A stretch of DNA of 48,008 bases from Gallionella sp. (GCA_025350705.1 JANXXH010000153.1:1-48008); one strand, 5' to 3'; counted from the first letter of the stretch, positions 1-11,933 are shown. Notes: generated from the letters alone by a model not told the origin. Numbers and translations: made by a program.

Positions 1-11
1 CATGCTTGGCT

Positions 12-17
12 TATAAT
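12..17 (+). promoter_or_regulatory. -10 box of the mfd promoter
   Basis: A perfect TATAAT lies 26 bases before the mfd ATG. The matching -35 hexamer would fall outside the window, so only half of the promoter can be judged. Transcription would start near position 24, giving a leader of about 20 bases. Confidence 0.5.
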
Positions 18-43
18 GCGCGCCCTTTTACCCGTTGATTTGC

Positions 44-3000
44 ATGCTGCTCTCTTCTTCACATTCCCGCCCGCGCTACACGAACTTGCAAGGTTCGTCC
101 GATGCGCTGGCGCTGGCGCAATGCGCCGCACAACATGCGCCGCTGATAATCATCGCCGCGAATGCACTGGAGGCGCAGCGGCTGGTGGAAGAGATCCCGT
201 TCTTCGCTCCAAAATCGCGCGTGCATCTGCTGCCGGACTGGGAGACGCTGCCTTACGACCATTTCTCGCCGCATCAGGATCTGATCTCCGAGCGATTGGC
301 AACGCTGCATCACGTGCGCAGCCAATCGTGCGACGTACTGATAGTTCCGGTGACCACTGCGCTGTATCCATTACCTCCGGTCGAATATCTCGCCGCCTTT
401 ACTTTTTTTCTGAAGCGCGGTGAGAAGCTCGACATTGCCAGGCTGCGCGAGCAGATGACCTTCGCCGGATACAACCATGTGCAGCAGGTGCTGTCACCCG
501 GCGAATACTGCGTGCGCGGCGGCATCATCGACCTGTTTGCGATGGGCAGCGTATTGCCGTACCGCATCGACCTGTTCGACAACGAGATCGAGACCATCGC
601 CACCTTCGATGTGGACACACAGCGCACCTTGTATCCGGTGCCGGAGATCCGTTTGTTGCCAGCGCGCGAATTCCCGCTCGACGAGGCCGGACAACAACGC
701 TTCCGCCAGAATTTCCGCGAACGCTTCGAGGGCGATCCTTCCCGCTCACACATCTACAAGAACGTCAGCAAGGGTAATGCCCCGGCGGGCATCGAGTATT
801 ACCTGCCGCTGTTTTTTGAAAAGACCGCCACGCTGTTCGACTATCTGCCCAAACACTCCACGCTGTGCTTGCATCACGATGTGAACGAGGCCATCGCCAC
901 TTTCGCAAAAGATGCGGCATCACGCTATAACCTGCTCAGGGGCGACCCGCAGCGCCCGCTGCTGGAGCCGAAAGAGTTGTTTATGGATGCGGAGCAATTT
1001 TTCATCCGCTTGAAGGATTTTGCTCGCCTGGACATTGTCGCTGACGAAAGCGGTGCGACACTCACTCCCTGCCCCACCACCCCCCTCCCCGACATCGCGG
1101 TAAACCGCCGCGCCGAAATCCCCACGCAGGCATTCCAGAATTTCCTGCAAGCTTATCAAGGCCGTGTGTTGCTGCTCGCCGACAGTCTGGGACGGCGCGA
1201 GATCATCTCAGGTTATCTGAACGAATATGGCCTGTCGCCCGCGCTGTGCGAAGACTATGCATCTTTCATCGCCAGCAAAGAAAAGTTCATGCTCTGTGTC
1301 GCCGCGTTGCAGAACGGCTTCATACTCTCCGATGAGAATCTTGCACTTGTCACCGAGACAGAGTTGTATGCCGCTCAACCGCGCAGCCGCGCTTCACGCG
1401 CCGCGAAGAAGAGCAACGTGGAAGGCATGCTGCGCGACCTGTCCGAACTCAAGGTCGGCGACCCGGTGGTGCACGAACAGCACGGCATCGCGCGTTATCA
1501 GGGTCTGGTGAACCTCGATCTCGGCGAGGGCGAGAACGAATTCCTGCTGCTGGAATATGCCGGCGAGGACAAGCTGTACGTGCCGGTCGCGCAACTGCAT
1601 GTGATCAGCCGCTACAGCGGCGGCGCGGCGGAAACCGCGCCGTTGCACAAGCTCGGCAGCGGCGCGTGGGACAAGGCCAAGCGCCGCGCAATGAAGCAGG
1701 TGCGCGATACTGCCGCCGAGCTGCTGAATCTCTACGCGCAGCGCGCGTTACGCAAGGGTCACGCCTTCAAGCTGACACCTCATGATTACGAGGCTTTCGT
1801 CGCAGGATTCGGATTCGAGGAAACACCGGATCAAACCGCCGCGATCGAAGCGGTGATCCTCGACCTGCAATCCGGCAAGCCGATGGACAGGCTGATCTGC
1901 GGCGACGTCGGCTTCGGCAAGACCGAGGTCGCGTTGCGCGCCGCGTTCGTCGCGGCGATGGATGGCAAGCAGGTGGCGGTGCTGGTGCCCACCACGCTGC
2001 TCGCCGAACAGCACTTCCAGAATTTCTCTAACCGCTTCGCCGATCTGCCGGTCAAGATCGCCGAGCTGTCGCGCTTCCGTTCCGCGAAGGAACAAACGCA
2101 AGCGCTGAAGGACATGGAGGACGGCAAGCTCGACATCATCATCGGCACGCACAAGCTGATCCAGAAAGGCGTGAAGTTCCACAACCTCGGTCTGGTCATC
2201 ATCGACGAGGAACACCGCTTCGGCGTGCAGCAAAAAGAAAGGTTGAAAGCGTTAAGAGCGGAAGTGGATGTGCTGACACTGACCGCGACGCCTATCCCGC
2301 GCACACTGGCGATGTCGCTGGAAGGACTGCGCGATTTTTCGGTGATCGCCACCGCGCCGCAGCGCCGCTTGTCGATCAAGACCTTCGTCGCGCAGGCCAG
2401 CGACGGCATCATCCGCGAGGCGGTGCTGCGCGAGCTGAAGCGCGGCGGACAGGTGTATTTTCTGCATAATGAAGTGGAGACCATCGCCAACATGCAGGAA
2501 AAACTGGAGCGCCTGCTGCCTGAGGCGCGCATCCGGGTGGTGCATGGGCAGATGAACGAGCGCGAGCTCGAAGCGGCGATGCGCGATTTTTACCAGCAAC
2601 GTTTCAATGTGCTGCTATGCACCACCATCATCGAGACCGGTATCGACATCCCGACCGCGAACACCATCATCATGAACCGCGCCGACCGTTTCGGCCTGGC
2701 ACAGTTACACCAATTAAGAGGCCGCGTCGGACGTTCGCACCATCAGGCTTACGCCTATCTGTTGGTCGAAACCGAAGCCCTCTCCGCCCAGGCAAAGAAA
2801 CGCCTCGAAGCGATCCAGGCGATGGAACAGCTCGGCAGCGGCTTCTACCTCGCGATGCACGACCTCGAAATACGCGGCGCGGGCGAAGTGCTCGGCGAAT
2901 CGCAGAGCGGCGAGATGCAGGAGATCGGCTTTTCGCTATACAACGACATGCTCGCCGCCGCGATCAGTTCGCTCAAGCAAGGCAAAGAACCGGACATGGC

Positions 3001-3442
3001 ACACCCGCTCGGCGTGACCACCGAAATCAACCTGCACACACCCGCGCTGTTGCCCAGTGACTATTGCGGTGACATCCACCAACGGCTGGCGATCTACAAA
3101 CGCCTCGCAAATTGCGCCTCTTCGGATGAACTCGACGACATGCAGCAGGAACTGATCGACCGCTTCGGACTGTTACCGGACCCTGCGCAGCACCTGCTCG
3201 ACTGCCACCGCTTGCGCATCGCCGCCAAGCCGCTCGGCATCAGCAAAGTGGATGCGTCGTCGGAAGCCATCGTCATTCAGTTCGTGCCCAACCCGCCTAT
3301 CGATCCGATGAAGATCATCACGCTGATCCAGAGCAAGCGCCACGTCAAAATGGCCGGGCAGGACAAGCTGCGCATCGAATTGAAATATGGGGATCTAAAT
3401 CAACGAGTGCTGGCGATCAAAAACTTTTTTAATGAGTTATAG
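44..3442 (+). CDS. mfd: Transcription-repair coupling factor Mfd
   Basis: Mfd is an ATP-driven DNA translocase. It pushes RNA polymerase off lesions and recruits UvrA for nucleotide excision repair. The protein is about 1,132 residues, close to the usual 1,150. In order it has a UvrB-like N-terminal region, a CarD-like RNA-polymerase interaction domain (about 465-530, with VVHEQHGIARYQG), and a superfamily 2 helicase core. Walker A is GDVGFGKTE near residue 620 and the Walker B box is DEEH near 720. The helicase motif GRVGRS and a C-terminal D7-type domain follow. I chose the ATG at 44; a TTG three codons upstream is possible. It is monocistronic, with 66 bases before the next gene. Nothing unusual is seen. 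Confidence 0.97.
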   Translation: MLLSSSHSRPRYTNLQGSSDALALAQCAAQHAPLIIIAANALEAQRLVEEIPFFAPKSRVHLLPDWETLPYDHFSPHQDLISERLATLHHVRSQSCDVLIVPVTTALYPLPPVEYLAAFTFFLKRGEKLDIARLREQMTFAGYNHVQQVLSPGEYCVRGGIIDLFAMGSVLPYRIDLFDNEIETIATFDVDTQRTLYPVPEIRLLPAREFPLDEAGQQRFRQNFRERFEGDPSRSHIYKNVSKGNAPAGIEYYLPLFFEKTATLFDYLPKHSTLCLHHDVNEAIATFAKDAASRYNLLRGDPQRPLLEPKELFMDAEQFFIRLKDFARLDIVADESGATLTPCPTTPLPDIAVNRRAEIPTQAFQNFLQAYQGRVLLLADSLGRREIISGYLNEYGLSPALCEDYASFIASKEKFMLCVAALQNGFILSDENLALVTETELYAAQPRSRASRAAKKSNVEGMLRDLSELKVGDPVVHEQHGIARYQGLVNLDLGEGENEFLLLEYAGEDKLYVPVAQLHVISRYSGGAAETAPLHKLGSGAWDKAKRRAMKQVRDTAAELLNLYAQRALRKGHAFKLTPHDYEAFVAGFGFEETPDQTAAIEAVILDLQSGKPMDRLICGDVGFGKTEVALRAAFVAAMDGKQVAVLVPTTLLAEQHFQNFSNRFADLPVKIAELSRFRSAKEQTQALKDMEDGKLDIIIGTHKLIQKGVKFHNLGLVIIDEEHRFGVQQKERLKALRAEVDVLTLTATPIPRTLAMSLEGLRDFSVIATAPQRRLSIKTFVAQASDGIIREAVLRELKRGGQVYFLHNEVETIANMQEKLERLLPEARIRVVHGQMNERELEAAMRDFYQQRFNVLLCTTIIETGIDIPTANTIIMNRADRFGLAQLHQLRGRVGRSHHQAYAYLLVETEALSAQAKKRLEAIQAMEQLGSGFYLAMHDLEIRGAGEVLGESQSGEMQEIGFSLYNDMLAAAISSLKQGKEPDMAHPLGVTTEINLHTPALLPSDYCGDIHQRLAIYKRLANCASSDELDDMQQELIDRFGLLPDPAQHLLDCHRLRIAAKPLGISKVDASSEAIVIQFVPNPPIDPMKIITLIQSKRHVKMAGQDKLRIELKYGDLNQRVLAIKNFFNEL

Positions 3443-3508
3443 TAGCAGGTACAGGTATATTGCCGAAAAGCCTTATCTCTGAAACAATACGCCACGAATG
3501 GAGAATCA

Positions 3509-4558
3509 ATGAAACATTTTATTTTCAATGTCCTGCTGATTTTGTGGATGACCTTGTCCGCAACCGCCCATGCCGAATCCATCATACTCGCCGTACCCGG
3601 TCCGGGTCCTTTGTCTTATCTGCCCGTCTATGTTGCCAAGGCCATCGGAGCAGACCGCGAGGTAGGTCTGGAACTCAAGCTGCGCTATTTTTCCAACGGT
3701 CCTTTGGCCATGCGCGACATGATGAACAACAACAGCGATTTCATGGCAATCGGCATGCCCGCCATTGCCGCCGGCCGCGCGGATGGTTTGCCCATCGTCG
3801 CCATCGGCCAACTCAGCCAGTCAGCAATGTTCGTGCTTCTGTTGCGCTCCGGCCTCAAAAACAAGGTGCACAGCCTCGCAGACCTCAAGGGCAAGAGCAT
3901 GAGTATCGGCACAGCGCAAGGCATAGCCTCCAACACCAGTACGCAACGTTCTCAGGGATACATGCTGACGGAATATCTGCTGCGGCGCAGCGGACTCAAT
4001 CCCAAAAACCCGAAAGATGTGCAATTCGTCTCAGCCGGACAAACTCGCGAAGCGCAGGCAAGCTCACTGGCCAGCAAAGCTGTCGATGTCCTGATGGGGG
4101 ATGAACCTTTTGCCTCGGAACTGGTTCAGAAAGGCATTGCCGTCAGGCTGGTGGATTTGTATCCCCCGAAACAAAGCCGCGAGCTGATCGGCGGAACGCT
4201 CATACACGCCACGGTGGCCACACGCGAAGAAATATATACGCAACACCCCGAGACCGTGAAAAAAATCCAGCTCATGTTCGATCGCACCTTGCAGTGGATG
4301 TCCACGCATTCCGCCCAGGAAATCATTGATAAGCTCGCCGGACAACCCGGCTTCGAATCTGCTGCCCAAAACAAGCTTGTGGCCGATAAATTGCAGAGCA
4401 ATCCCGGCATGTTTACAAAACGCATCGCCTGGAATCCGGAAGCTTTGGCAACGACAGAAAATTTTTTCCACTCCATAGCGGCCACCAAGGCGGAAACGAG
4501 TTTGCTATTTGGCGATTTTGTGCGCGGCGAATATATCCATAATATGACTGCGAATTAA
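3509..4558 (+). CDS. Periplasmic substrate-binding protein (NMT1/SsuA-like), partner of a GGDEF-EAL protein
   Basis: This is a 349-residue secreted solute-binding protein of the NMT1/THI5/SsuA type. The signal peptide runs to about residue 22 (cleavage after AHA). The mature protein has the family's two-lobe pattern, with VAKAIGADREVGLELKL, an AIGMPAIAAG segment and DLKGKSMSIG. No ABC permease or ATPase gene is nearby. Instead the stop codon is only 6 bases before a membrane GGDEF-EAL gene. Such orphan binding proteins can act as ligand receptors for a signalling protein, as NspS does for MbaA in Vibrio. The ligand cannot be read from the sequence; taurine/sulfonate-, nitrate- or thiamine-precursor-like molecules are the family's usual range. 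A GGAG just before the ATG supports the start. Confidence 0.82.
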   Translation: MKHFIFNVLLILWMTLSATAHAESIILAVPGPGPLSYLPVYVAKAIGADREVGLELKLRYFSNGPLAMRDMMNNNSDFMAIGMPAIAAGRADGLPIVAIGQLSQSAMFVLLLRSGLKNKVHSLADLKGKSMSIGTAQGIASNTSTQRSQGYMLTEYLLRRSGLNPKNPKDVQFVSAGQTREAQASSLASKAVDVLMGDEPFASELVQKGIAVRLVDLYPPKQSRELIGGTLIHATVATREEIYTQHPETVKKIQLMFDRTLQWMSTHSAQEIIDKLAGQPGFESAAQNKLVADKLQSNPGMFTKRIAWNPEALATTENFFHSIAATKAETSLLFGDFVRGEYIHNMTAN

Positions 4559-4564
4559 GCCCCG

Positions 4565-7333
4565 TTGAAACTCACTTTATTCAAGACTAAACATACCTCC
4601 ACGTTACGGCAGACATTCAGCCGCCGGTTAGTACTGTTGTTAGCTTTATTCTCTGTAGTGATGAGCGTCTTGATCGTGCTGGCTTACCAGCAACAAACCG
4701 ACCGGTTAAATCGGGCAGCGATGACCGACGACCTAAACCATTTATTGCCGCGTCTCCAGAGTCAACAACGGATCTGGGGCGATGGCGCAGATCAATTACT
4801 CGATGTCATCGATTGGACCGGCTTGCTCGACTTGAAAGAAAATGAGCGCAACCAGAAGTTGAATGCTTTTTTGACTGCCCAGGCACAAAGCATGGCATTT
4901 GAAGGTATCGTTATTGTCGATGTGGATAGAAGAAAGATATTGTTCAATTTTTGGAACAACACCGACAAGCCCGATTTACTGAATGCCGTGAAAGATGATC
5001 AACCTTACTGGTATGACGATCAGCATAACACCCTGTACACAAAAATAAGGAAATCCCCCCCCACCAAAGGCGAGAATATATATATTTTCTTTCTCAAGGC
5101 ATGGGATAGCGCCATGCTGCATCGCGTGAGCTTTCCTGACTCGCCCCTCTTTCTTACGCTGGGCTCCAAAGCGTTGCTGAGCTCCACCGGCAACCTGGGC
5201 ATGGAATCGATGCATCCATTTTCCAGTGGAGGATATTCCGAATTCACAATAAAAGGAAAAAAATATCAGGAAGGCAGCATCAGCTTGACAGATGTATTAA
5301 TTTCAGAAGGCCAGAAAGCACCATTAACAGTGACGGAACGTGCTCCGTTAGAAAATATCCTGCCGGTTCAATTTGTGCTGGGTGCTTCTGTCGGTGTCAC
5401 GCTGATGTTTGGCCTACTGCTGTTCATGGTTTTTGGCCGCTGGTTGAGACAGCTCGGAACAAGGCTGGATGCATTGGCCAGTGCAGCCGTACGCTTCAAA
5501 AATGAGCAGCGCGGCGAGGTTAGCAATCAAATCCGCGATCTGCTGCAAGTTGCCAAAACTGCCTCAGAAGATCAGGTCACCGTGGTAGCGCAAGCGTTGT
5601 CTTCGTTGATGACGAGTTCCGCTGCACGTAATGAAGAGCAGCGCGCTTACTTGCAAACGTTGGAATTGCTGCAGGATGCGGTTATCGAACTGGCCCCGGA
5701 TGGGCGCTTGCTGCGTGCCACTGATGCCTGGAAAATCATGACCGGCATAGACAACCTATCCTCCTGCACCATCATCAACTGTGTACATCCTGAAGACAGC
5801 AATGAATTGCTGAAACATCTTGGCACCCTGAACGATAACCAGAAGAATCAATTCAACATCCGGTTCCGGATAATCCACCAGCATAATATTGACAGGCATT
5901 TCTGGGTAGAGGGACGCTTTGCCACAGTGATCCTTAACAACAAAATCGTAAGCATCCGTGGCGTGGTGCGCGACATCACCACCACCTACCGCCAGGAACG
6001 CCAGATCAACCACATGGCTTTGCATGACTCGCTGACAGACTTGCCCAATCGTGTGCTGCTGGAAGACCGTTTAGAAATGGCAATCACCCGGGCCGGACGT
6101 ACTGGCCAGCATGTGGCTTTGGGTTTCATCGATCTCGATCACTTCAAGCAGGTGAACGATAACTTCGGCCACAAGACCGGGGATCACATGCTCAAGCAAG
6201 TCGCGCAAAGACTGCAAACGGCTTTGCGCAGCACCGATACTTTATCGCGTTGGGGCGGCGATGAATTTGTGGTGCTGTGCCCTGAATTGACTTGTATGGA
6301 GGACGCCAAAGATATCACGCAAAAATTGGCTTTAATGGCACGCGACAACATCACGATTGATAACACGAATTTCCCGTTTACCTTTAGCGCAGGTTTCGCG
6401 GTGTATCCGGACGATGCGGAAAACGGCGAAATGTTGTTGGCCCAAGCGGACCGCGCGATGTTCTACGCCAAGGCACAAGGTCGGAACAACATCCAGTTCT
6501 TCAACGTCATCGCCGGCAAGACAACCAACCGGCAGTCGTTCCATATCCAAAGTCGGTTGATGCAGGCGGTACACGGCGATGAAATCATGTGCTGGCTACA
6601 ACCGATACTGTCGGCTAAAACCGGACAGGTGGTCGGGGTCGAAGCATTGGCCCGCTGGCATGATCCTGAACAAGGCTGGGTACCCCCATCGGTATTCGTC
6701 CCGATGGCTGAAAGCCTGGGGTTGATCGACAAGCTCGGGCAAACAGTTTGGCAACAAGCATTACATGCCCTGACTTTGTTGCCAAGCCATTATCGTTTAT
6801 CGGTTAATCTTTCCAAACGACAACTTTTTTCCAACATCATCGTCCAGCAACTCTGCGATGACGTAGCGCGCGTCAACATCGAACCCGGCCGCATCATGCT
6901 GGAGATCACTGAAAGTATCGCGCTTTCTGATGTGGCCTATGCGCGCGAGCGCATTGTCGAGTTGGATACCAAGGGTTTTGGTATTTCCATTGATGATTTC
7001 GGCGTGGGCTATTCATCACTGTCCCAATTGCATGAGATTCCCGCCGATGAACTCAAGCTGGACAAGTCTTTCGTCAAGCGCATCCATGAGAAGAGTGGCT
7101 TCACCATGGCCGCGGCAATCGTCTCCATCGCCCAGTCGCTGAACCTGAAATGCGTCGCAGAAGGGGTAGAAGACGCACGCACCGCTGTTCTGCTTGGTTC
7201 CATGGGAGTAGAAATGCTGCAAGGTTATTATTTCGCCAAGCCCATGAACATTGACGACTATCTGGCTTGGATGTCGTCACCTGCCCACGAACAAACCAAG
7301 CATAAAATGCTGGAAGTCGATAAACATGTCTAA
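4565..7333 (+). CDS. Membrane diguanylate cyclase/phosphodiesterase (sensor-PAS-GGDEF-EAL)
   Basis: This is a 922-residue inner-membrane protein that makes and/or degrades c-di-GMP. TM1 is near residues 21-43, followed by a periplasmic sensor region of about 220 residues. TM2 is near 270-292, followed by a HAMP/coiled linker, a PAS-like domain (about 370-475), GGDEF and EAL. Both active sites look intact: GGDEF at 564-568 in RWGGDEFVVL, and EAL at 693-695 with EITES, DDFGVGYSSL, KLDKSF and AEGVE. The start is a TTG directly after an in-frame stop; no ATG precedes TM1. Its position 6 bases after the binding-protein gene implies one transcript and suggests that the binding protein reports to this periplasmic domain. 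The net activity (cyclase or phosphodiesterase) cannot be predicted. Confidence 0.92.
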   Translation: MKLTLFKTKHTSTLRQTFSRRLVLLLALFSVVMSVLIVLAYQQQTDRLNRAAMTDDLNHLLPRLQSQQRIWGDGADQLLDVIDWTGLLDLKENERNQKLNAFLTAQAQSMAFEGIVIVDVDRRKILFNFWNNTDKPDLLNAVKDDQPYWYDDQHNTLYTKIRKSPPTKGENIYIFFLKAWDSAMLHRVSFPDSPLFLTLGSKALLSSTGNLGMESMHPFSSGGYSEFTIKGKKYQEGSISLTDVLISEGQKAPLTVTERAPLENILPVQFVLGASVGVTLMFGLLLFMVFGRWLRQLGTRLDALASAAVRFKNEQRGEVSNQIRDLLQVAKTASEDQVTVVAQALSSLMTSSAARNEEQRAYLQTLELLQDAVIELAPDGRLLRATDAWKIMTGIDNLSSCTIINCVHPEDSNELLKHLGTLNDNQKNQFNIRFRIIHQHNIDRHFWVEGRFATVILNNKIVSIRGVVRDITTTYRQERQINHMALHDSLTDLPNRVLLEDRLEMAITRAGRTGQHVALGFIDLDHFKQVNDNFGHKTGDHMLKQVAQRLQTALRSTDTLSRWGGDEFVVLCPELTCMEDAKDITQKLALMARDNITIDNTNFPFTFSAGFAVYPDDAENGEMLLAQADRAMFYAKAQGRNNIQFFNVIAGKTTNRQSFHIQSRLMQAVHGDEIMCWLQPILSAKTGQVVGVEALARWHDPEQGWVPPSVFVPMAESLGLIDKLGQTVWQQALHALTLLPSHYRLSVNLSKRQLFSNIIVQQLCDDVARVNIEPGRIMLEITESIALSDVAYARERIVELDTKGFGISIDDFGVGYSSLSQLHEIPADELKLDKSFVKRIHEKSGFTMAAAIVSIAQSLNLKCVAEGVEDARTAVLLGSMGVEMLQGYYFAKPMNIDDYLAWMSSPAHEQTKHKMLEVDKHV

Positions 7334-7362
7334 CTCCTTGCCGCTTGGGGTTCCCCCTTGCA

Positions 7363-7392
7363 TTGACAGGGCGCAGAATTTTCCAATATGAT
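7363..7392 (+). promoter_or_regulatory. Strong sigma70-type promoter ahead of the second GGDEF-EAL gene
   Basis: TTGACA (7363-7368) is separated by 18 bases from TATGAT (7387-7392). Transcription would begin near 7399, leaving a leader of about 165 bases before the ATG. I see short hairpins such as GGGATACCC in that leader, but no recognisable riboswitch. Confidence 0.65.
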
Positions 7393-7563
7393 CCTTCGAC
7401 GAAGTGCCCGCCAGCTAGAGGTATCCAGAGAGGCGCGTGTCTGTACCATGCGGTCAGCGCAGCAAAATGTGGAGAATAGAATACCGCGCAGAAAGTTTCC
7501 ATCGGGATACCCATTCTTCTGAAGCAGTTGGATAATTGAAGGCACCGCACAACAGGGGAGCTC

Positions 7564-9612
7564 ATGTTTAGATTACTGCGTTATTTTTCTATCGCGAGCC
7601 TGATCTCAATGGTGTTGGTGGCAATCGCCCTCGGCACACTTCATCAGTTATTTGAAAAAAGCCGTTTGCTGAGATTTGGCGAAAGCCAAAACATTACCCT
7701 TATGCAGGCTTTTTCAAGCAGCATTTGGCCACAGTTTCGCAGCTTCGCCGAAACGGCAAAATCACTTGACGCAGACTCCCTGCGTCGTCATCCCGACATC
7801 GCCGAATTAGGCCATACCCTGCATGATGCAGTGCGCAATACCCCAACGGTCAGAGTGCAAATCTACCAACTCGACGGACGCACGCTGTTCTCAACTGATA
7901 CAACGCAGATCGGTACAAGCGATAGCAGCGATGCCGGGTTTCTCTCGGCGAGCCAAGGGATTGTGCTAAGCGAAATCACCCACCACGACAACTTCAGCGC
8001 CTTCGACGGGGAGCTCGTGAATCGCGATGTATTATCCAGCTCCATCCCGCTACGCAGCGGTGCGGACGCGCCGATCGAAGGTGTGATGACGGTCTATACC
8101 GACATCACTGACCTGTTGGCAAGTGACGAAAGGCAACAACACCTTGTCACTTTGAGCGTGGTCGCAGTACTGACCGCACTCTACGGCATCCTTTTCCTCA
8201 TCGCCAGGCACGCCGACAGCGTTATCAGGAGGCAATACGAGCAACAACGCCGTATCGAGCAGAGTCTCCGGCACGTGACCACCCACGACACGTTGACCAA
8301 TTTACCAAACCGCTTGCTGCTACTGGACCGGATCACGCAATCGCTGGCTTCAGCGGAACGCCACAGCAATCTGCTTGCCGTGGCTTTTATCGATCTCGAC
8401 AGTTTCCAGAATATCAATAATTCCCTGGGGCATGACATCGGCGACAAGGTGTTGCAAACCATGGCGCAACGTCTGTCACGTTGTCTGCGCGAAAGCGACA
8501 CCGCCGCTCGTTACGGTAGCGATGAATTCGTCGTGAGTTTGTCCGACATCCACTCCAACGTGGATCTGTTCCAGATCGCCAAAAAGATGCTCGGAGCCAT
8601 CTCTGCACCCATTGAAGAAAATGGACGCGAGCTTCACCTCACTGCCAGCCTCGGCATCGCCATTTATCCTGAACATGGAAAAGATGCAGAAACGCTGATA
8701 CGAAAAGCTGACATGGCGATGCATAGCGCCAAGCGCCTCGGTCGCAACAGGCACCAGATGTTCGTCGAACACATGGACGAGGAGGTGCAACAGCAGGTGC
8801 AAATGGATGACGAAATGTGGCGCGCCCTCGGCAATAACGAATTCACGCTCTATTACCAGCCCATCGTAGACCTGAAGTCGGGAATGATCGTCGGGGCCGA
8901 AGCACTGCTGCGCTGGCCCAATCCTCATGGACCCTGGCTGTCACCGGCAGAATTTATCCCCATGAGTGAGCAATGCGGACTCATCGTGCCACTCAGCGAA
9001 TGGATACTCAGCGAAGCTTGCGCGCAGTTGCAAACATGGCGTGAAAACGGGCTGGGGATGGATAATTTCATGATGTCGGTCAACTTGTCGCGGCGCCATT
9101 TCGTGACGGCGGGCCTGGCCCAAATGATCGCCGGCGTAACCGAACAGGCAGAGATCGACCCGAGGAATTTGCACATCGAAATATCGGATGGACTGCTGAC
9201 CGAGATGAACGAATCCATTCTCTCCAATTTCGAAGCACTTAAGCGCATCGGCATAAAATTCTCTCTGGATAATTTCGGCACCGGCTATTCGAGTCTCGGA
9301 TATTTGAGGAGCTTCCCGATTGACATGCTCAAGATCAATAGCTCGTTCATTCAGGATCTGCCAGACGATGCCGACCATGTGGCAATCGTATCTACGATCA
9401 TCGCGTTGGCGAATAGCCTTAACCTGTCGGTGGTTGCGAAAGGGGTCGAGACAGATGCGCAACTCGCATCCTTGCAGCAGCTCGGCTGCCACCAGGCACA
9501 GGGATTTTTGTTCAGCCGCCCATTGCCTGCCGACGAATTTTTAGCGCTTGTAATGGAACAGCGGGACATGCGCATCACCCAATCGTTGATTCCACTCCAA
9601 CCTCCGCAGTAG
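7564..9612 (+). CDS. Membrane GGDEF-EAL protein with degenerate catalytic motifs
   Basis: This is a 682-residue membrane protein with TM1 near residues 7-26, a periplasmic region to about 205, TM2 near 207-228, then GGDEF and EAL domains. The signature reads GSDEF (318-322) instead of GGDEF. EAL is present (446-448), but several metal or catalytic positions differ from the family consensus. DDFGTG has become DNFGTG (N570), KID has become KIN (N592), AEGVE has become AKGVE (K626), and EITES reads EISDG. The phosphodiesterase is therefore probably dead, and cyclase activity is doubtful. A c-di-GMP-binding or regulatory role (LapD-like in principle) is likelier. It has its own strong promoter, and a GGGGAG precedes the ATG. 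It lies in tandem with the intact GGDEF-EAL gene. Confidence 0.9.
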   Translation: MFRLLRYFSIASLISMVLVAIALGTLHQLFEKSRLLRFGESQNITLMQAFSSSIWPQFRSFAETAKSLDADSLRRHPDIAELGHTLHDAVRNTPTVRVQIYQLDGRTLFSTDTTQIGTSDSSDAGFLSASQGIVLSEITHHDNFSAFDGELVNRDVLSSSIPLRSGADAPIEGVMTVYTDITDLLASDERQQHLVTLSVVAVLTALYGILFLIARHADSVIRRQYEQQRRIEQSLRHVTTHDTLTNLPNRLLLLDRITQSLASAERHSNLLAVAFIDLDSFQNINNSLGHDIGDKVLQTMAQRLSRCLRESDTAARYGSDEFVVSLSDIHSNVDLFQIAKKMLGAISAPIEENGRELHLTASLGIAIYPEHGKDAETLIRKADMAMHSAKRLGRNRHQMFVEHMDEEVQQQVQMDDEMWRALGNNEFTLYYQPIVDLKSGMIVGAEALLRWPNPHGPWLSPAEFIPMSEQCGLIVPLSEWILSEACAQLQTWRENGLGMDNFMMSVNLSRRHFVTAGLAQMIAGVTEQAEIDPRNLHIEISDGLLTEMNESILSNFEALKRIGIKFSLDNFGTGYSSLGYLRSFPIDMLKINSSFIQDLPDDADHVAIVSTIIALANSLNLSVVAKGVETDAQLASLQQLGCHQAQGFLFSRPLPADEFLALVMEQRDMRITQSLIPLQPPQ

Positions 9613-9648
9613 TCTCCGAATTGGCGCGCTGAGTGCAAACCCAATACC

Positions 9649-11768
<2,120 letters not shown>

Positions 11769-11805
11769 GAACAACCGTGTAAATATAACTAAAAGGGGAT
11801 TGTAG

Positions 11806-11834
11806 TTGATATGGCACACCGCTTCATGGATAAT
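11806..11834 (+). promoter_or_regulatory. Promoter of tRNA-Leu
   Basis: TTGATA (11806-11811) is followed after 17 bases by GATAAT (11829-11834). This places the start of transcription about 6 bases before the mature tRNA 5' end. Confidence 0.7.
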
Positions 11835-11846
11835 GCGCCCCGCTTA

Positions 11847-11933
11847 GCCGGGGTGATGGAACTGGTAGACGTGCCGGACTCAAAATCCGGTGCCAGAGAT
11901 GGCGTGGGGGTTCGAGTCCCCCCCCCGGCACCA
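11847..11933 (+). tRNA. tRNA-Leu (anticodon CAA)
   Basis: This is an 87-base class II tRNA with encoded CCA. The acceptor strands GCCGGGG and CCCCGGC pair perfectly and are followed by discriminator A and CCA. The anticodon stem CCGGA/TCCGG encloses the loop CTCAAAA, giving anticodon CAA at 11881-11883, which reads UUG. A long variable arm and a T arm with GGTTCGAGTCC are present, as expected for leucine tRNAs. Confidence 0.96.
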
